A stretch of 16,452 nt of DNA from Hymenopellis radicata (lineage: Eukaryota; Basidiomycota; Agaricomycetes; Agaricales; Physalacriaceae): positions 1 to 16,452 of the forward strand of contig JADNRX010000999.1 of assembly GCA_015501595.1 (NCBI GenBank), written 5' to 3'. Below, piece after piece: positions 1 through 8,844 of the stretch. Position numbers and translations under genes: made by a program. Positions within the stretch are counted from its first letter, which is position 1. The number at the start of each line of letters is the position of its first letter. The notes beneath the pieces are model-generated. The model was not told the origin of the DNA. It was given only the letters and a program-made list of their open reading frames with translations, and made no database searches.

Positions 1-218
1 AGAGAGGAGAAAGCAGGAATATCGTACATATACGTGAATGAACACATTCATTGCTACCACAAATTAATTACAATCGTACTCGTGCTACGTCTAGGCGGTC
101 TAGCAACTAATGACAGCGTGACCTCTATGATGAGGTCGCGATCCCTCGACTACGTCCCTCTAGAAGCTCGCGCATTCATGTAGAAGATAATATCATCAGT
201 AAGTAAAGAAATGAGCAG
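1..218. other. No recognisable feature
   Basis: This stretch has frequent stops in all frames and no repeat shared with the rest of the window. If the minus-strand fragment just to its right was once a gene, this is where its 3' flank would lie. Nothing further can be supported. Confidence 0.5.
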
Positions 219-676
219 TCAAGTTTCACCTTTGCACGAAGCGAGGGCCTTGGGAAGTGAGAGATTATCGCCCAAGTCGTCCACGTCGAAATCCGTCATC
301 CAGACGTCGCGTCCACTGTATGGCTGAACATGGGCGCCGACGACTGGGGATGTGAGGCGGATTATGCACTGTCTTGGTGCTCGCCAGTCACGTTCGGAGC
401 GATAATCTCCTGCCCGTCCACGCGTCTGAACGCCGTAGCAAAGAGCCCAAACTCTAGCAGGATGTGGATGCGGCGTGCCTGAATATGAAGGAGAAGAATG
501 ATTGTGCCGAGAGGGACTAGAGAAGCCATGGTATTGGCGCGGTTGAATATGAGGAGGAAGAAAGGGAAAACTCCGCGAAAGGCGACGCCGAGCATGATAG
601 CATCGAGCTTGCGCACAGCAGATCCTGCGTCTTTGAGACTCGCAACGAGAGCCGTGCGCTCCCGGCGTGCGCGGCT
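219..676 (-). pseudogene. Decayed membrane-protein fragment, possibly fungal DUF6533-like
   Basis: On the minus strand the frame is open from about 676 to a TAA at 362-364, roughly 105 codons, with no ATG near its 5' end, so it is a fragment. Residues read AIMLGVAFRGVFPFFLLIF, then a second hydrophobic run around ASLVPLGTIILLLHIQ, a basic ARR stretch, and a polar tail with DGQEIIAPN. Two closely spaced hydrophobic segments followed by a polar cytoplasmic-type tail resemble the C-terminal half of the seven-helix DUF6533 proteins that are abundant in mushrooms; this is pattern resemblance only. Downstream, in another frame, a short acidic run (MTDFDVDDLGDNLSLPKAL, 299-219) could be a displaced C-terminus. 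No convincing intron joins the pieces. It could also be a chance open frame. Confidence 0.3.
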
Positions 677-718
677 TTACCCTACGTCGTGAGGGTTCGA
701 AAACGGGTCCATGAGACT

Positions 719-1815
719 CCTAGCCGTCTAAAACGGTAGACAAGCTTAGGACTACCGAGATGAAGGAGTAATATTTAGAGAAAAGTGAACGATTGTGGCA
801 GGAGGAGGTGGTGATGGTCTGGGGCGGCGACGCGCGCACAGGAAACGATACTAATCGATTGTCGTATCTCCGAAACGATGTTAGAGGGCAGGACGACCGC
901 GATTGAGGGGTAGGACACAGAGAAATGTGGCCAGATAATGGCGGGGTTAAGTAGTGATGGTCTGGGAGCCGGATCAAGCTGTCGCGCGGGTCCGGGAACA
1001 AGAGCAATAGATTCCTAGGCCTCTAAAACAGCGGTAGAGGCTAGGACGACCGCGATGAAGGTGCGGGAGGCAGAGAAATACGTTCAGATGATGGCAGGAG
1101 GAGGAGATGGTTGCCTGAGGCGGTATCAAGGCATCGCGCAGCCCCGGCGACGACACCAATCAATTTTTAGGCCTGTAAAACAGTGGGAGGCGCTATGATG
1201 AGCGCGATAGAGGTTTGAAAGAGGGGGAAAGGTGGCCAGATGATGCCAGGAGGAGGTGGTGACGTCTGGGCGGGAGAGACGCGTCGCGAGGCTCAGTAAA
1301 CGACGCCAATCGATTCCCTATACCTCGAAAAACGGTGGTGAGAGCCTAGGAACGACCCAGGATGGAGGTGTCTGAAGACAGGAAATGCAGCCAGATGATG
1401 GCTGGAGGAGGTGGTGATGGTCTGAGGCCGGAACGAAGCGTCGTGAGGCTCCGGAAACGACGCCAATCGATTGCCGGCCCTCTAAAACGGTAGGATACGG
1501 CAGGGAGAGTGGGATCGATGTGTTTGAAGCAGGAAAATGTGGCCAGAATAGGGAGAGGAAGTGATGGTACTCTGGCGCGCGAACTAGGACGAACGCAAAT
1601 CCGGGGACGACACCAATCGATTGCTAGGCCTCATAAACAGTAGTACAGGGCACGACGAGTGGCACAGGACATCCAAAGGGGAGGAGACTCCGACCCATCC
1701 TTATCTAAATGCACTGATAAGGGAGCAGCACATTGTACAGGCAGCGTACACACCTGTAGACGCCGCCAATCGATTCGCAGACCTCGATTACCCCTCCTAC
1801 GCCCCAAAACCAACG
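719..1815. repeat. Satellite array 1, degenerate ~150-bp tandem units
   Basis: About seven units, marked by a recurring core CCTCTAAAACGG-GGTAGAG (near 727, 868, 1019, 1172, 1322, 1480, 1630 and 1780). Each is preceded by a CCAATCGATT box (near 855, 1009, 1155, 1305, 1465, 1613, 1763). Inside each unit the order is constant: CTAGGACGACCGCGATG, then GCAGGAAATGTGGCCAGATGATGGCAGGAGGAGG, split here only in description, then GTGATGGTCTGGGGCG and a GTCGTGAGGCTCCGG box. Spacing is about 141-158 bp. Units differ by many substitutions and small indels, so the array is old. The last unit (about 1630-1815) is strongly diverged but keeps the CCAATCGATT box. The same family returns at 7190-7960 in the same orientation. 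Short open frames here are by-products of the repeat. Confidence 0.9.
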
Positions 1816-1890
1816 TAAACCCTTGAGAGACGGCGGAGAGACGCGTTCTGGACGTTGAAGGTGACTGACCCGGATATTCGGCCCGATCTC
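1816..1890. other. Spacer after satellite array 1
   Basis: Single-copy within the window; no gene or motif recognised. It separates the diverged last unit of the array from the hairpin at 1891. Confidence 0.4.
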
Positions 1891-1923
1891 ACGCAACTTT
1901 TGGCAAAGTTGCCAAAGTTGCGT
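1891..1923. repeat. Near-perfect inverted repeat (hairpin), 15-16-bp arms
   Basis: ACGCAACTTTTGGCAA (1891-1906) and TTGCCAAAGTTGCGT (1909-1923) are reverse complements apart from one extra T in the left arm, with only AG between them. The ACGTTGCGT that follows repeats part of the right arm. Such a tight palindrome can extrude as a hairpin or mark the end of a small foldback transposon; neither is shown here. The TAACTTTTGGC of its left arm recurs at 2052 in the next hairpin. Confidence 0.8.
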
Positions 1924-2049
1924 ACGTTGCGTGCTTAGCTCAGTTCATTTCCTTTCCAGTTACTCGACAGTCAATTGTAAACGTATTACAACAGAGCAGT
2001 ACAAGTACGCGTAATCTACTTGTCAAGGCTTTGACCTACGCACGGACCA

Positions 2050-2115
2050 GGTAACTTTTGGCTTGATTTCAGCAGACTGGTGACGTAGTCTGCTGAAATT
2101 AAGCAAAAATTTGCC
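2050..2115. repeat. Long inverted repeat, 29-bp arms and 8-bp loop
   Basis: The inner 13 bp of the arms, ATTTCAGCAGACT (2066-2078) and AGTCTGCTGAAAT (2087-2099), are perfect complements. Extending outward gives 29-bp arms (2050-2078 and 2087-2115) that match at 25 of 29 positions by hand alignment. The loop is GGTGACGT. This could be a foldback element end, a terminator-like or cruciform-forming structure, or the core of a MITE. No target-site duplication was identified. Confidence 0.85.
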
Positions 2116-2489
2116 TGCCGCGGGGCTGACACTGCCACTGGACGTGTTCGAACTTCTCTCCTGCCACCACCATGCGTCGGCACCATGGCGTAGCCTTGGT
2201 ATTCATGAATCATTGGTTTCCATTAGTCCTTCGCCGCCTCCTCACCGTTCAAACGACTCCAGGAACATCGCCTCGTCTTGGGAACACGCCGATTCGTAAA
2301 TCTTATCACCTCCAGAAAGTGACGCGTTAACCATTACGCTTGGCGTATATTTGCCTCTACGGCCCGGCTTTTTTTCTGGGATCAAGGTGCCAACATTTCC
2401 TTCCAAATTCACGTTCAATCAAGGCGTTCAATTCTGACTTGTTTTCATTAGTTCAACTGCCGTATTACAAACAAATTTAGCGGAAAATC
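2116..2489. other. No gene recognised
   Basis: Short open frames only. A T-run lies at about 2370. The sequence just upstream of 2490 may be 5' flank of the degenerate coding copy that starts there, but no start codon or promoter can be assigned. Confidence 0.4.
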
Positions 2490-2492
2490 CTT

Positions 2493-2900
2493 CTCTACGG
2501 ACAATTATTCGTCCTTGATGCCGATCTGGATCTCGTTGGATTTGCGCTTACAGACGGATTAAGACATTTGGGCAGTGAACTTCTTGACGTACGTTCAAGT
2601 TACCTTGTTCTCCTCAATTCGCGGGCTAATTTAATACCCTAGCGCCCGGATAATACGTTCAATGCGGTGAACAGCGTCGCTTCCGCCGCTGCGCACGCGA
2701 TCCGAGGCTTCGATGACGACGTCTGTCTTACGCCACACTTCGACTTTCATTTCGGCGCTCCTGGGCGCTTCTTCCTACTGTTCGTCGGCGTCATAACACG
2801 GCTTCTATCCCCTCGAACACCACCTTACCGCCCCAGGTCCATGACAGACCTATTCAACCCACCGGGAGTTTCGCGCTGCTTAGACGCATGGGCTTAGCGA
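2493..2900 (+). pseudogene. Degenerate split-gene fragment, copy P1
   Basis: An open frame from 2493 reads LYGQLFVLDADLDLVGFALT and continues through DGLRHLGSELLD to 2588, where a GTACGT splice donor follows directly (2589). A GCTAAT branch-like site lies at 2625-2630 and an AG at 2641-2642. Beyond it, near 2672, the frame ASAAAHAIRGF is homologous to ASAAALALRASHC in copies P3 and P4. The exon end, donor position and downstream motif are therefore shared among four copies in the window. The acidic and hydrophobic pattern DLDLV..F....LG..LL, especially with the longer P4 version, is reminiscent of C-terminal segments of fungal F-box/leucine-rich proteins, but the family is not established. 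No intact start, and frames do not join cleanly across the intron, so it is probably non-functional. Confidence 0.4.
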
Positions 2901-3029
2901 CGTCGCCATCTTGGACTACTCCTGTTGACCCCATCGCCATCGAATCCCTGCCCCGTGCTCACGCTAGAATTTCACAATCTGCATGGACCTACACTTATGT
3001 AGCCTTGCTATGCGCGCAGCCTTCGGATA

Positions 3030-3450
3030 CAGATACCCGCTGAAGGAGATTTGGATCTCGCCAAATTCGGGTATATGGACGCATTGGGACGTGCTAGCTA
3101 GGAATTCGTCTGGAGTACGTGACCTTGTTCTACAGCGCTTATCGAACTAACAACTTCATTCAGGCCCTCGTTTTCGGTTGAATCGCAGTGATCAGCTGCA
3201 CTAGTGCCACTGCGTTCATGCTTCGAGCTTCTCACTGCTGGTATCATGCCAGATTCCGGAACTCGACGCCACACCCTCGCTCGATTTGGAGGTTGGCGCC
3301 ATTACCTTCTGCCACGATTTATATGTCAAGTATATGCGTCTTCATCCTCGTCGTTGAAAGCAGCGATGCTCAGCACGACCCATTTTGATTCCGAGGTGTA
3401 TACTAAGTCGTTACAATCATTTCATGGAGCTAATTCTTTTCGGAGCTCTT
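3030..3450 (+). pseudogene. Degenerate split-gene fragment, copy P2
   Basis: Homologous to P1, P3 and P4. The exon segment reads DLDLAKFGYMDALGRAS in the conserved frame and then hits a TAG stop (about 3099), so the copy is broken. A canonical short intron follows: GTACGT donor at 3115, CTAAC branch at 3147-3151, CAG acceptor at 3161-3163 (49 bp). After it the frame gives SCTSATAFMLRASHC, matching SGASAAALALRASHC of P4. Similarity to P4 continues to about 3450: an AATCATTTCATGGAGCTAAT segment near 3416 matches AATCATTCCCCGGAGCCAAT near 16071. The splice signals survive better than the reading frame. Confidence 0.45.
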
Positions 3451-3738
3451 ATTCACGGCGCTTTGATTCCGCCGTAACTCACCCTGCTTCGACCGTGATT
3501 TCCACTCTGTGAGGAGCTCACGCGAGGCGAACTTGGGACTGGCTAGCGCAGATTGCGCCATATTATTACGAGTACTTAGAATCCCTTGTATTTCTTGTAG
3601 AAGTATATGTACTACATATCGTAGCTACGTCCAGAATGAAAGTCACAGTGTTCAATGACAACCTCTTCTGTCCAAATTGATTTCACGTATGTGTTGGGAA
3701 TTATCTCCAATAGCCCCGCTTTCTTAGCAGTAGTCTGG
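3451..3738. other. No gene recognised
   Basis: AT-richer intergenic-looking sequence. A short palindrome ATATGTA-C-TACATAT lies at 3605-3619. Nothing else is supportable. Confidence 0.4.
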
Positions 3739-3739
3739 C

Positions 3740-4040
3740 CTACGGGAGGTTAGTCGAGGTTTCGAGGTCGTAATCCTGAGGTCCCATCAGAGTGTCCAGC
3801 AATAATTTCTGGAGAGAAGCAGAAAGATCATGGCGCAGGATATTATGAGCCGCTAGTCGGACTGTCTTGGGGTTCATTCTGTCGAGAGACAAATGAATGT
3901 TAAATGGCAGCGCAGAATGGACTCGAAAGACTTACCAAACACTGACGAGCGCAGTATTGACTTGCTAGGGCACCATGACCAGCCAAGACCTCCATATCCG
4001 TTTGGGCTTCCCAAGTGAGCAAAGGACGCATCTCGTAGAC
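3740..4040 (-). CDS. Possible two-exon minus-strand gene fragment, unknown function
   Basis: On the minus strand a canonical intron spans 3935 to 3879 (57 bp): GTAAGT donor, TTTAACATT branch-like site, CTCTCGACAG acceptor. The 3' exon (3878-3740) starts with A then ATG and reads MNPKTVRLAAHNILRHDLSA and on through QKLLLDTLMGPQDYDLET to a TAG at 3742-3740, 45 residues without interruption. The 5' exon (about 4040-3936) is open in the frame VVYEMRPLLTWEAQTDMEVL and ends at QYCARQCL. The two frames do not join: every phase meets an early stop, so either the ATG after the intron is the true start with a 5'-UTR intron, or the gene is broken. No family is recognised. Confidence 0.3.
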
Positions 4041-4245
4041 AACGTCCTAGGCGCAAGTCATGGACTAACAGCTACAAGAACAGTAAGTTCCCAGGCATCG
4101 TCCACGGCAAGCAAGGATACGCTACCTAAATAAGAATATCGACATGTTCAACGTTGATGTCGGGGATGGCGAGCACCAAAGTGGATAACGTCAAGGGTTG
4201 GAACAGATTGTACACCAAAGGATGGACTGTATCGAGAGCACAGCG

Positions 4246-4476
4246 TCAGGAATGTCTCTCTATTCCCACCGGCCGGCGGCGAGAAGCCAAATGGTAAGAG
4301 GACGCGTCACGAAGACAACGTCCAGGACTGCCCAGGAACACCGATAGATGGTTTCTAGGATACGCATTAACGCAGAAGGACGGTGCAATGTACTCGCCAG
4401 GACCAAAAGTAGAATCTGGAAGGAACGCGTCAATCACGCAAAATATGAATCCAAGAATTGTCGAGGCAGTGAACAA
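4246..4476 (-). pseudogene. Diverged partial copy of the 4040-3936 exon, with unknown upstream ORF
   Basis: On the minus strand the segment near 4325-4285 (GACGTTGTCTTCGTGACGCG) matches GACGTTGTCTACGAGATGCG near 4045-4010, and translates as DVVFVTRPL against VVYEMRPL. This indicates an old local duplication of about 275 bp offset. Upstream, a frame reads ILGFIFCVIDAFLPDSTFGP, partly hydrophobic, but with no recognised domain. Coding status is uncertain. The opposite strand also has open frames here, so strand assignment rests only on the match to the neighbouring fragment. Confidence 0.25.
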
Positions 4477-5050
4477 TGACCTAGAATGCTTGCGTAGAAG
4501 GGGCTTTGTAGCAGAGGAGAGTCGTTCATGCCGGCGTCAGATACTGGGGCGCTATCCCACCTGGGTGCTGGCGCTGGTAGCGGGAAAAGTCGCCTGTAAA
4601 AATGGTCAGTTGGAACTTCAACTTGGAAGGGATCGCAGAGAAGAGACAGGGAGCGTACAGTCAACGTAGGCGTTGGAGAAGACGACTCGTCTAAGAACAC
4701 GCTGCACGTTGACGATGAATATATTTATGACAAGTACTATCAAGCGGAGTTGGGAAGAGGACAAACTACGGGTGGGAATCCGCTATGCCAACAGTAAGAC
4801 AGGCGAGGGATAGCGTAGCTTGCAAGCTCACTAACATTGACGAAAATGCGCTCGTAAACCCGACTGCAAAGGAAATTGTCAACATGATGCCCAACGACGG
4901 CTCACCGGGATCGGATGAACGAAAACACTCACCAGAGCTCCGAGCGCCGGTAGAGCAGAGCCTAGAACACGTCGATAACAAGACGGTAAGCAAAGAAGTA
5001 GATTCATGGTGGCAGAACGACATCAATCAACGAAGATAACCGGTCATAAT
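4477..5050 (+). other. Unassigned stretch with one compositionally protein-like ORF
   Basis: An ATG at 4785 opens an 84-codon frame to a TAA at 5037-5039. It reads MPTVRQARDSVACKLTNIDE at its start and is polar and acidic throughout (SPGSDERKHSPELRAPVEQS), without membrane segments or a recognised motif. No splice signals or partner genes support it. Treat it as a hypothetical open frame; the rest of the stretch holds nothing that can be named. Confidence 0.2.
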
Positions 5051-6207
5051 AAGATTTGAAGATCAAGGTGGTGATGGTAAATACTAGTAAACCGAATGTG
5101 ATTGATGTCTTACCGCCTCTCTCTGTCATGTCGCTACGAGTGGTTTCGTTAGCCGGCCCTTCTCATGGTAAAATGCGACTCCCCTTGACGTCTTTTCGCT
5201 TCTGTGAGTCCTCTGAATACGTCAACGCACCTCGTACCGACGGTACCGTCCGGTGCCTCCATCCAGTGTCTTTCTCTCTTCGCATCGTCCTTCCCGGCAA
5301 ATTTGAACGCGGTTCTCGACGAATTCCTTGAAAAATTGAGCTGGCATAACTCTCGGAATGGTCAGAATGCTGGAGTGGACCGCCTGGGCGACTCTTCAAA
5401 CCGTGTTTCGATTTTTGTGGCTTTCAACCAATTCTGACCCCGAATCCGGACGAATTAAGGCGCTCTTGGGCTCGAAACCGTCAGGAGATGGGCTGTGAAG
5501 TTGTTTCCTTTTGCTTACCTCGTCGACGTCGTGCTTGGACTCCGCGAAGACTAGATGAAATTTCAGCGGGGGAGCTGGGACAAGGTGAAGGGTGGACAAC
5601 GCACCTTCTCGGGGCCAAACGAGAGTTCCATGAACGATATGAGCACCATCAAGAGCGTACTCGGACGTCTTCATAAAGGGACATGTGAGTTCAACCCGTG
5701 CTGTACGCTAGCTGACGACTATTGAACCATATACTGTACGAGAACCAAAAGAGGGCGGGTGTTACGCTTGTTACCTTAACTGGAGAGGCCCATGCCCACG
5801 GTCCCCTCAATCGCCCAACAAATGGGCTTCTCCAGCACTCGGCCACGAGGACCGGTGGCGGGCTTTGACGTGGTTAAAGTTTGGCATGATTACATGATGC
5901 GGCCGGTGCCTTTAAAAAACTTCCACGGCTGGATTTGGTTTCTTTCCACAACCACCATCGTCTTGCGCGGCTACCCTGTCAGACGACGGTGGAAGACACT
6001 GGAACTGATCACTCCAGTGACCCTTTCACCGTCTGTGGGGACTTGACGCGTCGGTTCGCATCGCGGCGTAGCTGCAGCCGCGATCGACTGCGTGTCGATA
6101 ACCATTCGGCTATACTCTCATTCTGAGGTTGACTCGTTCGGTGTGCCCATTCCGGGAGATAGCTGGACGAGTTGCCGTGATGTAATTGGGTACTGCTCGT
6201 AGATTGT
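5051..6207. other. No gene recognised
   Basis: Several overlapping frames of 60-90 codons occur on both strands, none with a known motif, supported start or splice signals. Two small hairpins are present: CCACCATCGTC / GACGACGGTGG around 5952-5992 (one mismatch) and ATCGCGGC / GCCGCGAT around 6060-6085. The ATG at 5792 begins an 84-codon frame of unknown nature. It cannot be distinguished from chance. Confidence 0.35.
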
Positions 6208-6522
6208 TTGGGCGGTTTTATTTTTGCAAATGCGATCCTACTAGTACGTCGTGTGTCTTGTAAGTGTCATTTCGTGTACGTTTTTTGTGGTGCTGACGTC
6301 TTCTTTTCAGGTGTTTGGTGTGTCTCTCTTTGTCGCTGTTCTGTTTCGCTAACCTCTGGATCAGGATTTTGTTCTCAGCGCGTTCCCCCTACTATGGCGG
6401 AAATCCGGTTACGAGGTGAGTTGCCAGCTTTGGTACATTCAACTCGTAATAATTGTTTTTCAAAGCTTCTTCATCTTGGGCTTGCTGCACTCGGTCTGCT
6501 CACCGTAGGTACTCGTAGGTAG
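6208..6522 (+). other. Candidate spliced segment with short introns
   Basis: A canonical fungal intron is visible at 6260-6310 (51 bp): GTAAGT donor, TGCTGAC branch site, CTTCTTTTCAG acceptor. A second possible donor, GTGAGT, lies at 6415, with an acceptor TAG near 6511. Between them a frame reads LVCLSLSLFCFANLWIRILF, a hydrophobic run that could be membrane-spanning, ending in SARSPYYGGNPVTR. The frame stops soon after the second acceptor. No start codon or family could be assigned, so this may be a non-coding transcript, a gene remnant or chance. Confidence 0.25.
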
Positions 6523-6575
6523 TCCAAGATCTGATTACTGGTTGTTTTTATGTGGTCACGTCTCAGTTTTCTGTT

Positions 6576-6629
6576 CAGACATGTCCCTTTTTCTGGTGTT
6601 TGGCCACACCAGAGGTAGGGCCATGTCTG
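6576..6629. repeat. Nested inverted repeat
   Basis: Outer arms CAGACATG (6576-6583) and CATGTCTG (6622-6629) and inner arms CTGGTGT (6593-6599) and ACACCAG (6606-6612) are each perfect complements, with a TTGGCC loop. The two stems are coaxially nested with small internal bulges. It lies about 65 bp after the last acceptor of the candidate spliced segment. Confidence 0.7.
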
Positions 6630-6734
6630 GACATTCGGAAAGCATGCTTCGTTTGTATGGCGTACTTACTAAATTAGATCCGACAGTATATAGTTGTTAA
6701 CTGTAATCCCTGACGAATGGGAATGATGTTTGAT

Positions 6735-6900
6735 GACATTGAGTCCGTGACATAATGCAGGGCGATTGGTGATAGGTCTCTGATAGTTCTGTGATAGTTA
6801 CGTCATAATGAAAGACATAGTTCGAGCGCCTTCAAATGGAGCCAACCGATGGAAATATGGTCCGGGAGCTGACTAGTCGTCGACAGCAAGCATCTTTCAT
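6735..6900 (+). repeat. Truncated copy U1 of the 8-9.7 kb repeat unit
   Basis: From GACATTGAGT (6735) to about 6900 the sequence aligns with 9051-9230 and with 8014-8175. Shared landmarks in order are GACATTGAGT, TCTGTGATAGTT-like segments, GCGCCTTCAAATGG, GGAAATATGGT with CGGGAGC, GTCGTCGAC and AGCAAGCATC. Only the head of the unit is present; the 21-bp minisatellite is missing. Same orientation as U2 and U3. Confidence 0.8.
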
Positions 6901-6902
6901 CG

Positions 6903-6966
6903 CAGTCCGCGCGGGTTGACTTTCCATACCCGGTAAAACCCGCGAAACCCGCTGACCCGTCCCTAC
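6903..6966 (-). mobile_element. Possible terminal sequence of a hAT-type transposon
   Basis: Read on the minus strand the sequence starts TAGGGACGGGTCAGCGGGTT and continues with TCGCGGGTTTTACCGGGT and a later CAACCCGCGCGG. Iterated CGGGT motifs after a TAGGG start are typical of many hAT-superfamily ends in eukaryotes; that is family knowledge, not proof. No matching opposite end, 8-bp target duplication or transposase is visible in the window. It lies immediately after the truncated unit U1. Confidence 0.35.
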
Positions 6967-7189
6967 GTATTCTCATAACTATAGGCTACAGACTGCTCGC
7001 AGTAATTTTATCTTTTCAGTCAGTCTGAGAAGCTGGCACAGAGAGGGCAGGCATCCCGACCGCCTTCCAACTGAGATACACGGCAGGGAGGGTACGAACA
7101 GAAAACAGTCAAATTATCAGTAGCGACAAATAAGGAACACTGATACATAGAAGGTACAAGGTGACAATACGACTACTGGGAAATGCGGC
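6967..7189. other. No gene recognised
   Basis: Unique within the window, purine-rich towards its end where it runs into the first diverged unit of satellite array 2. Confidence 0.4.
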
Positions 7190-7960
7190 CACAAAATGAC
7201 AAGAGACGCGGCCGTAAGAGAAAGCTTGGTAATGCGAAAAAATAGGGAAGGAGGAGGAGGAGGAGGTGCTCTAAAGCAGGAACAAGAAATCGCACAGGTC
7301 CGAAAACAGCTAGAATCGACTCCTAGTATGCTAAAACAGTGGGATCCAGCACGTCGTGGTAAGTCGGGGCCTGGGAGAGAGGAAAAAGCGCACAGATGAT
7401 GACAGGAGAGGTGGTTACGGTCTGGCGTGGGAACGAGGCGCCGTGAGGGTCCGGAAACAACACTAATCGATTCCTAGGCCTCTAAAACGGTGGTAGAGAC
7501 TAGGACGACCGGGATGGAGGTGTAGAATGTGGCCAGATGACGGCAGCATGAGGTGGTGATGGTCTGGGGCGCGATCAAGGTGTCGTGAGGGTCCGGGAAT
7601 GACGCCAATCGATTCCTAGCACTCTAAAACGGCGGTAGAGGCTAGGACGACCGGGATAGAGGCGTAGGAAGCGGGGTAATGCGGCCAGATGATGGCAGGA
7701 TGAGGTGATGATAGTCTGGGGCGGGATCAACACGTCGTGAGGGTCCGGGAATGACACCAATCGATGGGTAGGCCTGTAAAACGGTAGGATCATGGAAGAT
7801 GAGGGCACTGATGACCACAAAGCAGAGGAGAATGTGTCCAGGTTTAATCTAAATCAACCAATAAGTGATCAGCGCCTCAGGCGGGCACCGTACGCACCTG
7901 TGGACGACACCAATCAATCCGGAGCCCTCGAAAACCCCTGCCGCGCCCAAGAAACTAAAG
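7190..7960. repeat. Satellite array 2, same ~150-bp family as array 1
   Basis: About five units, recognised by CTAAAAC boxes near 7329, 7480, 7621, 7772 and 7925 and by CCAATCGATT-type boxes just upstream of each, at spacings of about 141-153 bp. The internal order of motifs is that of array 1, and the orientation is the same. The last unit (about 7780-7960) has the same kind of diverged sequence as the last unit of array 1: TTATCTAAAT against TTAATCTAAAT, then ACACCTGTAGACG against GCACCTGTGGACG. The GGAGGAGGAGGAGGAGG run at 7249 is a local trinucleotide expansion in the first unit. Confidence 0.9.
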
Positions 7961-8412
7961 AAAACCGTTCAAAAATAGTAGACGTCGGGATCGAGTCGGG
8001 ATAGTCGACGTCAAGACATACGGGACCCTGTGTCCGGCAGGGCAATCTGTGAGGGACTGTGATGGTTCTGTGATATTTCGATGACGATGTGAGTGCGCCT
8101 TGAAATGGCGCGGACCAAAGGAAATATGGTGCGGGAACCGATCGGTGGTCGATGAGCAAGCATCATTTGTCGACGTCAAGGGATCCGTGGTCGACATCAA
8201 GGGATCAGTGGTCGACGGCCACCCTAGCGGTGTGCCCCTGCTACGCGACGGTAAGCGTTTCGGGTTGACAGATGTGATTGCGCCAACCCTGACCATCTGA
8301 CCGATGACTGATCAGGTTGTTGACGACCACGGTATGATGGTCGACGACGACGCTGTGATGGTCGACGATGAGGGTATGATGGTCGCCGAGCAGGACTTGG
8401 TGGTTGACGAGC

Positions 8413-8461
8413 AGCTCTATCAGCACACATGCCGCGGAACTTATAACAGACATGACATCAC
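8413..8461. repeat. Conserved spacer S1 inside the minisatellite
   Basis: First of four copies of a 40-50-bp spacer that ends each 21-bp cluster: AGCTCTATCAGCACACATG, then CCGCGGAAC, a CTTATAACAG TATA-like box and CATGACATCAC. The others are at 8558-8597 (with a 9-bp deletion), 8694-8743 and 9406-9456. The TATA-like TTATAA and ACATGACATCA are kept in all four. Whether the box works as a promoter is unknown. Confidence 0.75.
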
Positions 8462-8557
8462 TGGTTGACGAGCAGCACCGGATGGTCGACGACGAGGCTA
8501 TGATGGTTGACGATGAGGCTATGATGGTCGACAAACAGAGCTTGGTGGTCGATGAGC

Positions 8558-8597
8558 AGCTTACATGCCGCGGAACCTATAAGATACATGACATCAT
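8558..8597. repeat. Conserved spacer S2
   Basis: Copy with CCTATAAGATACATGACATC; lacks the CTATCAGCAC portion near its start. Confidence 0.75.
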
Positions 8598-8693
8598 TGG
8601 TCGACGAGCAGCATCGGATGGTCGATGAGCAGTATTTGATGGTCGACGATGAGGCTATCATGGTCGACGAGCAGAGCTTGGTGGTCGATGAGG

Positions 8694-8743
8694 AGCTCTG
8701 TCAGTACACCTGCAGCGGAACCTTATAATAGACATGACATCAC
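8694..8743. repeat. Conserved spacer S3
   Basis: Copy with CAGCGGAACCTTATAATAGA and CATGACATCAC; closest to S1 in length. Confidence 0.75.
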
Positions 8744-8844
8744 TGGTCGACGAGCAGCAGATGGTCGATGAGGAGCACTTGGTGGCCGACGATGAGCACT
8801 TGGTGGTCGATGAGCAGCACTTGGTGGTCGACGATGAGCACATT

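Noticed and set aside
690..715. GGTTCGAAAAC resembling a tRNA B box
   Set aside because: No matching A box, anticodon stem or acceptor pairing could be found at the proper distance.
7196..7399. 67-codon ORF with a glycine run
   Set aside because: The glycines come from a GGA trinucleotide expansion inside a unit of satellite array 2.
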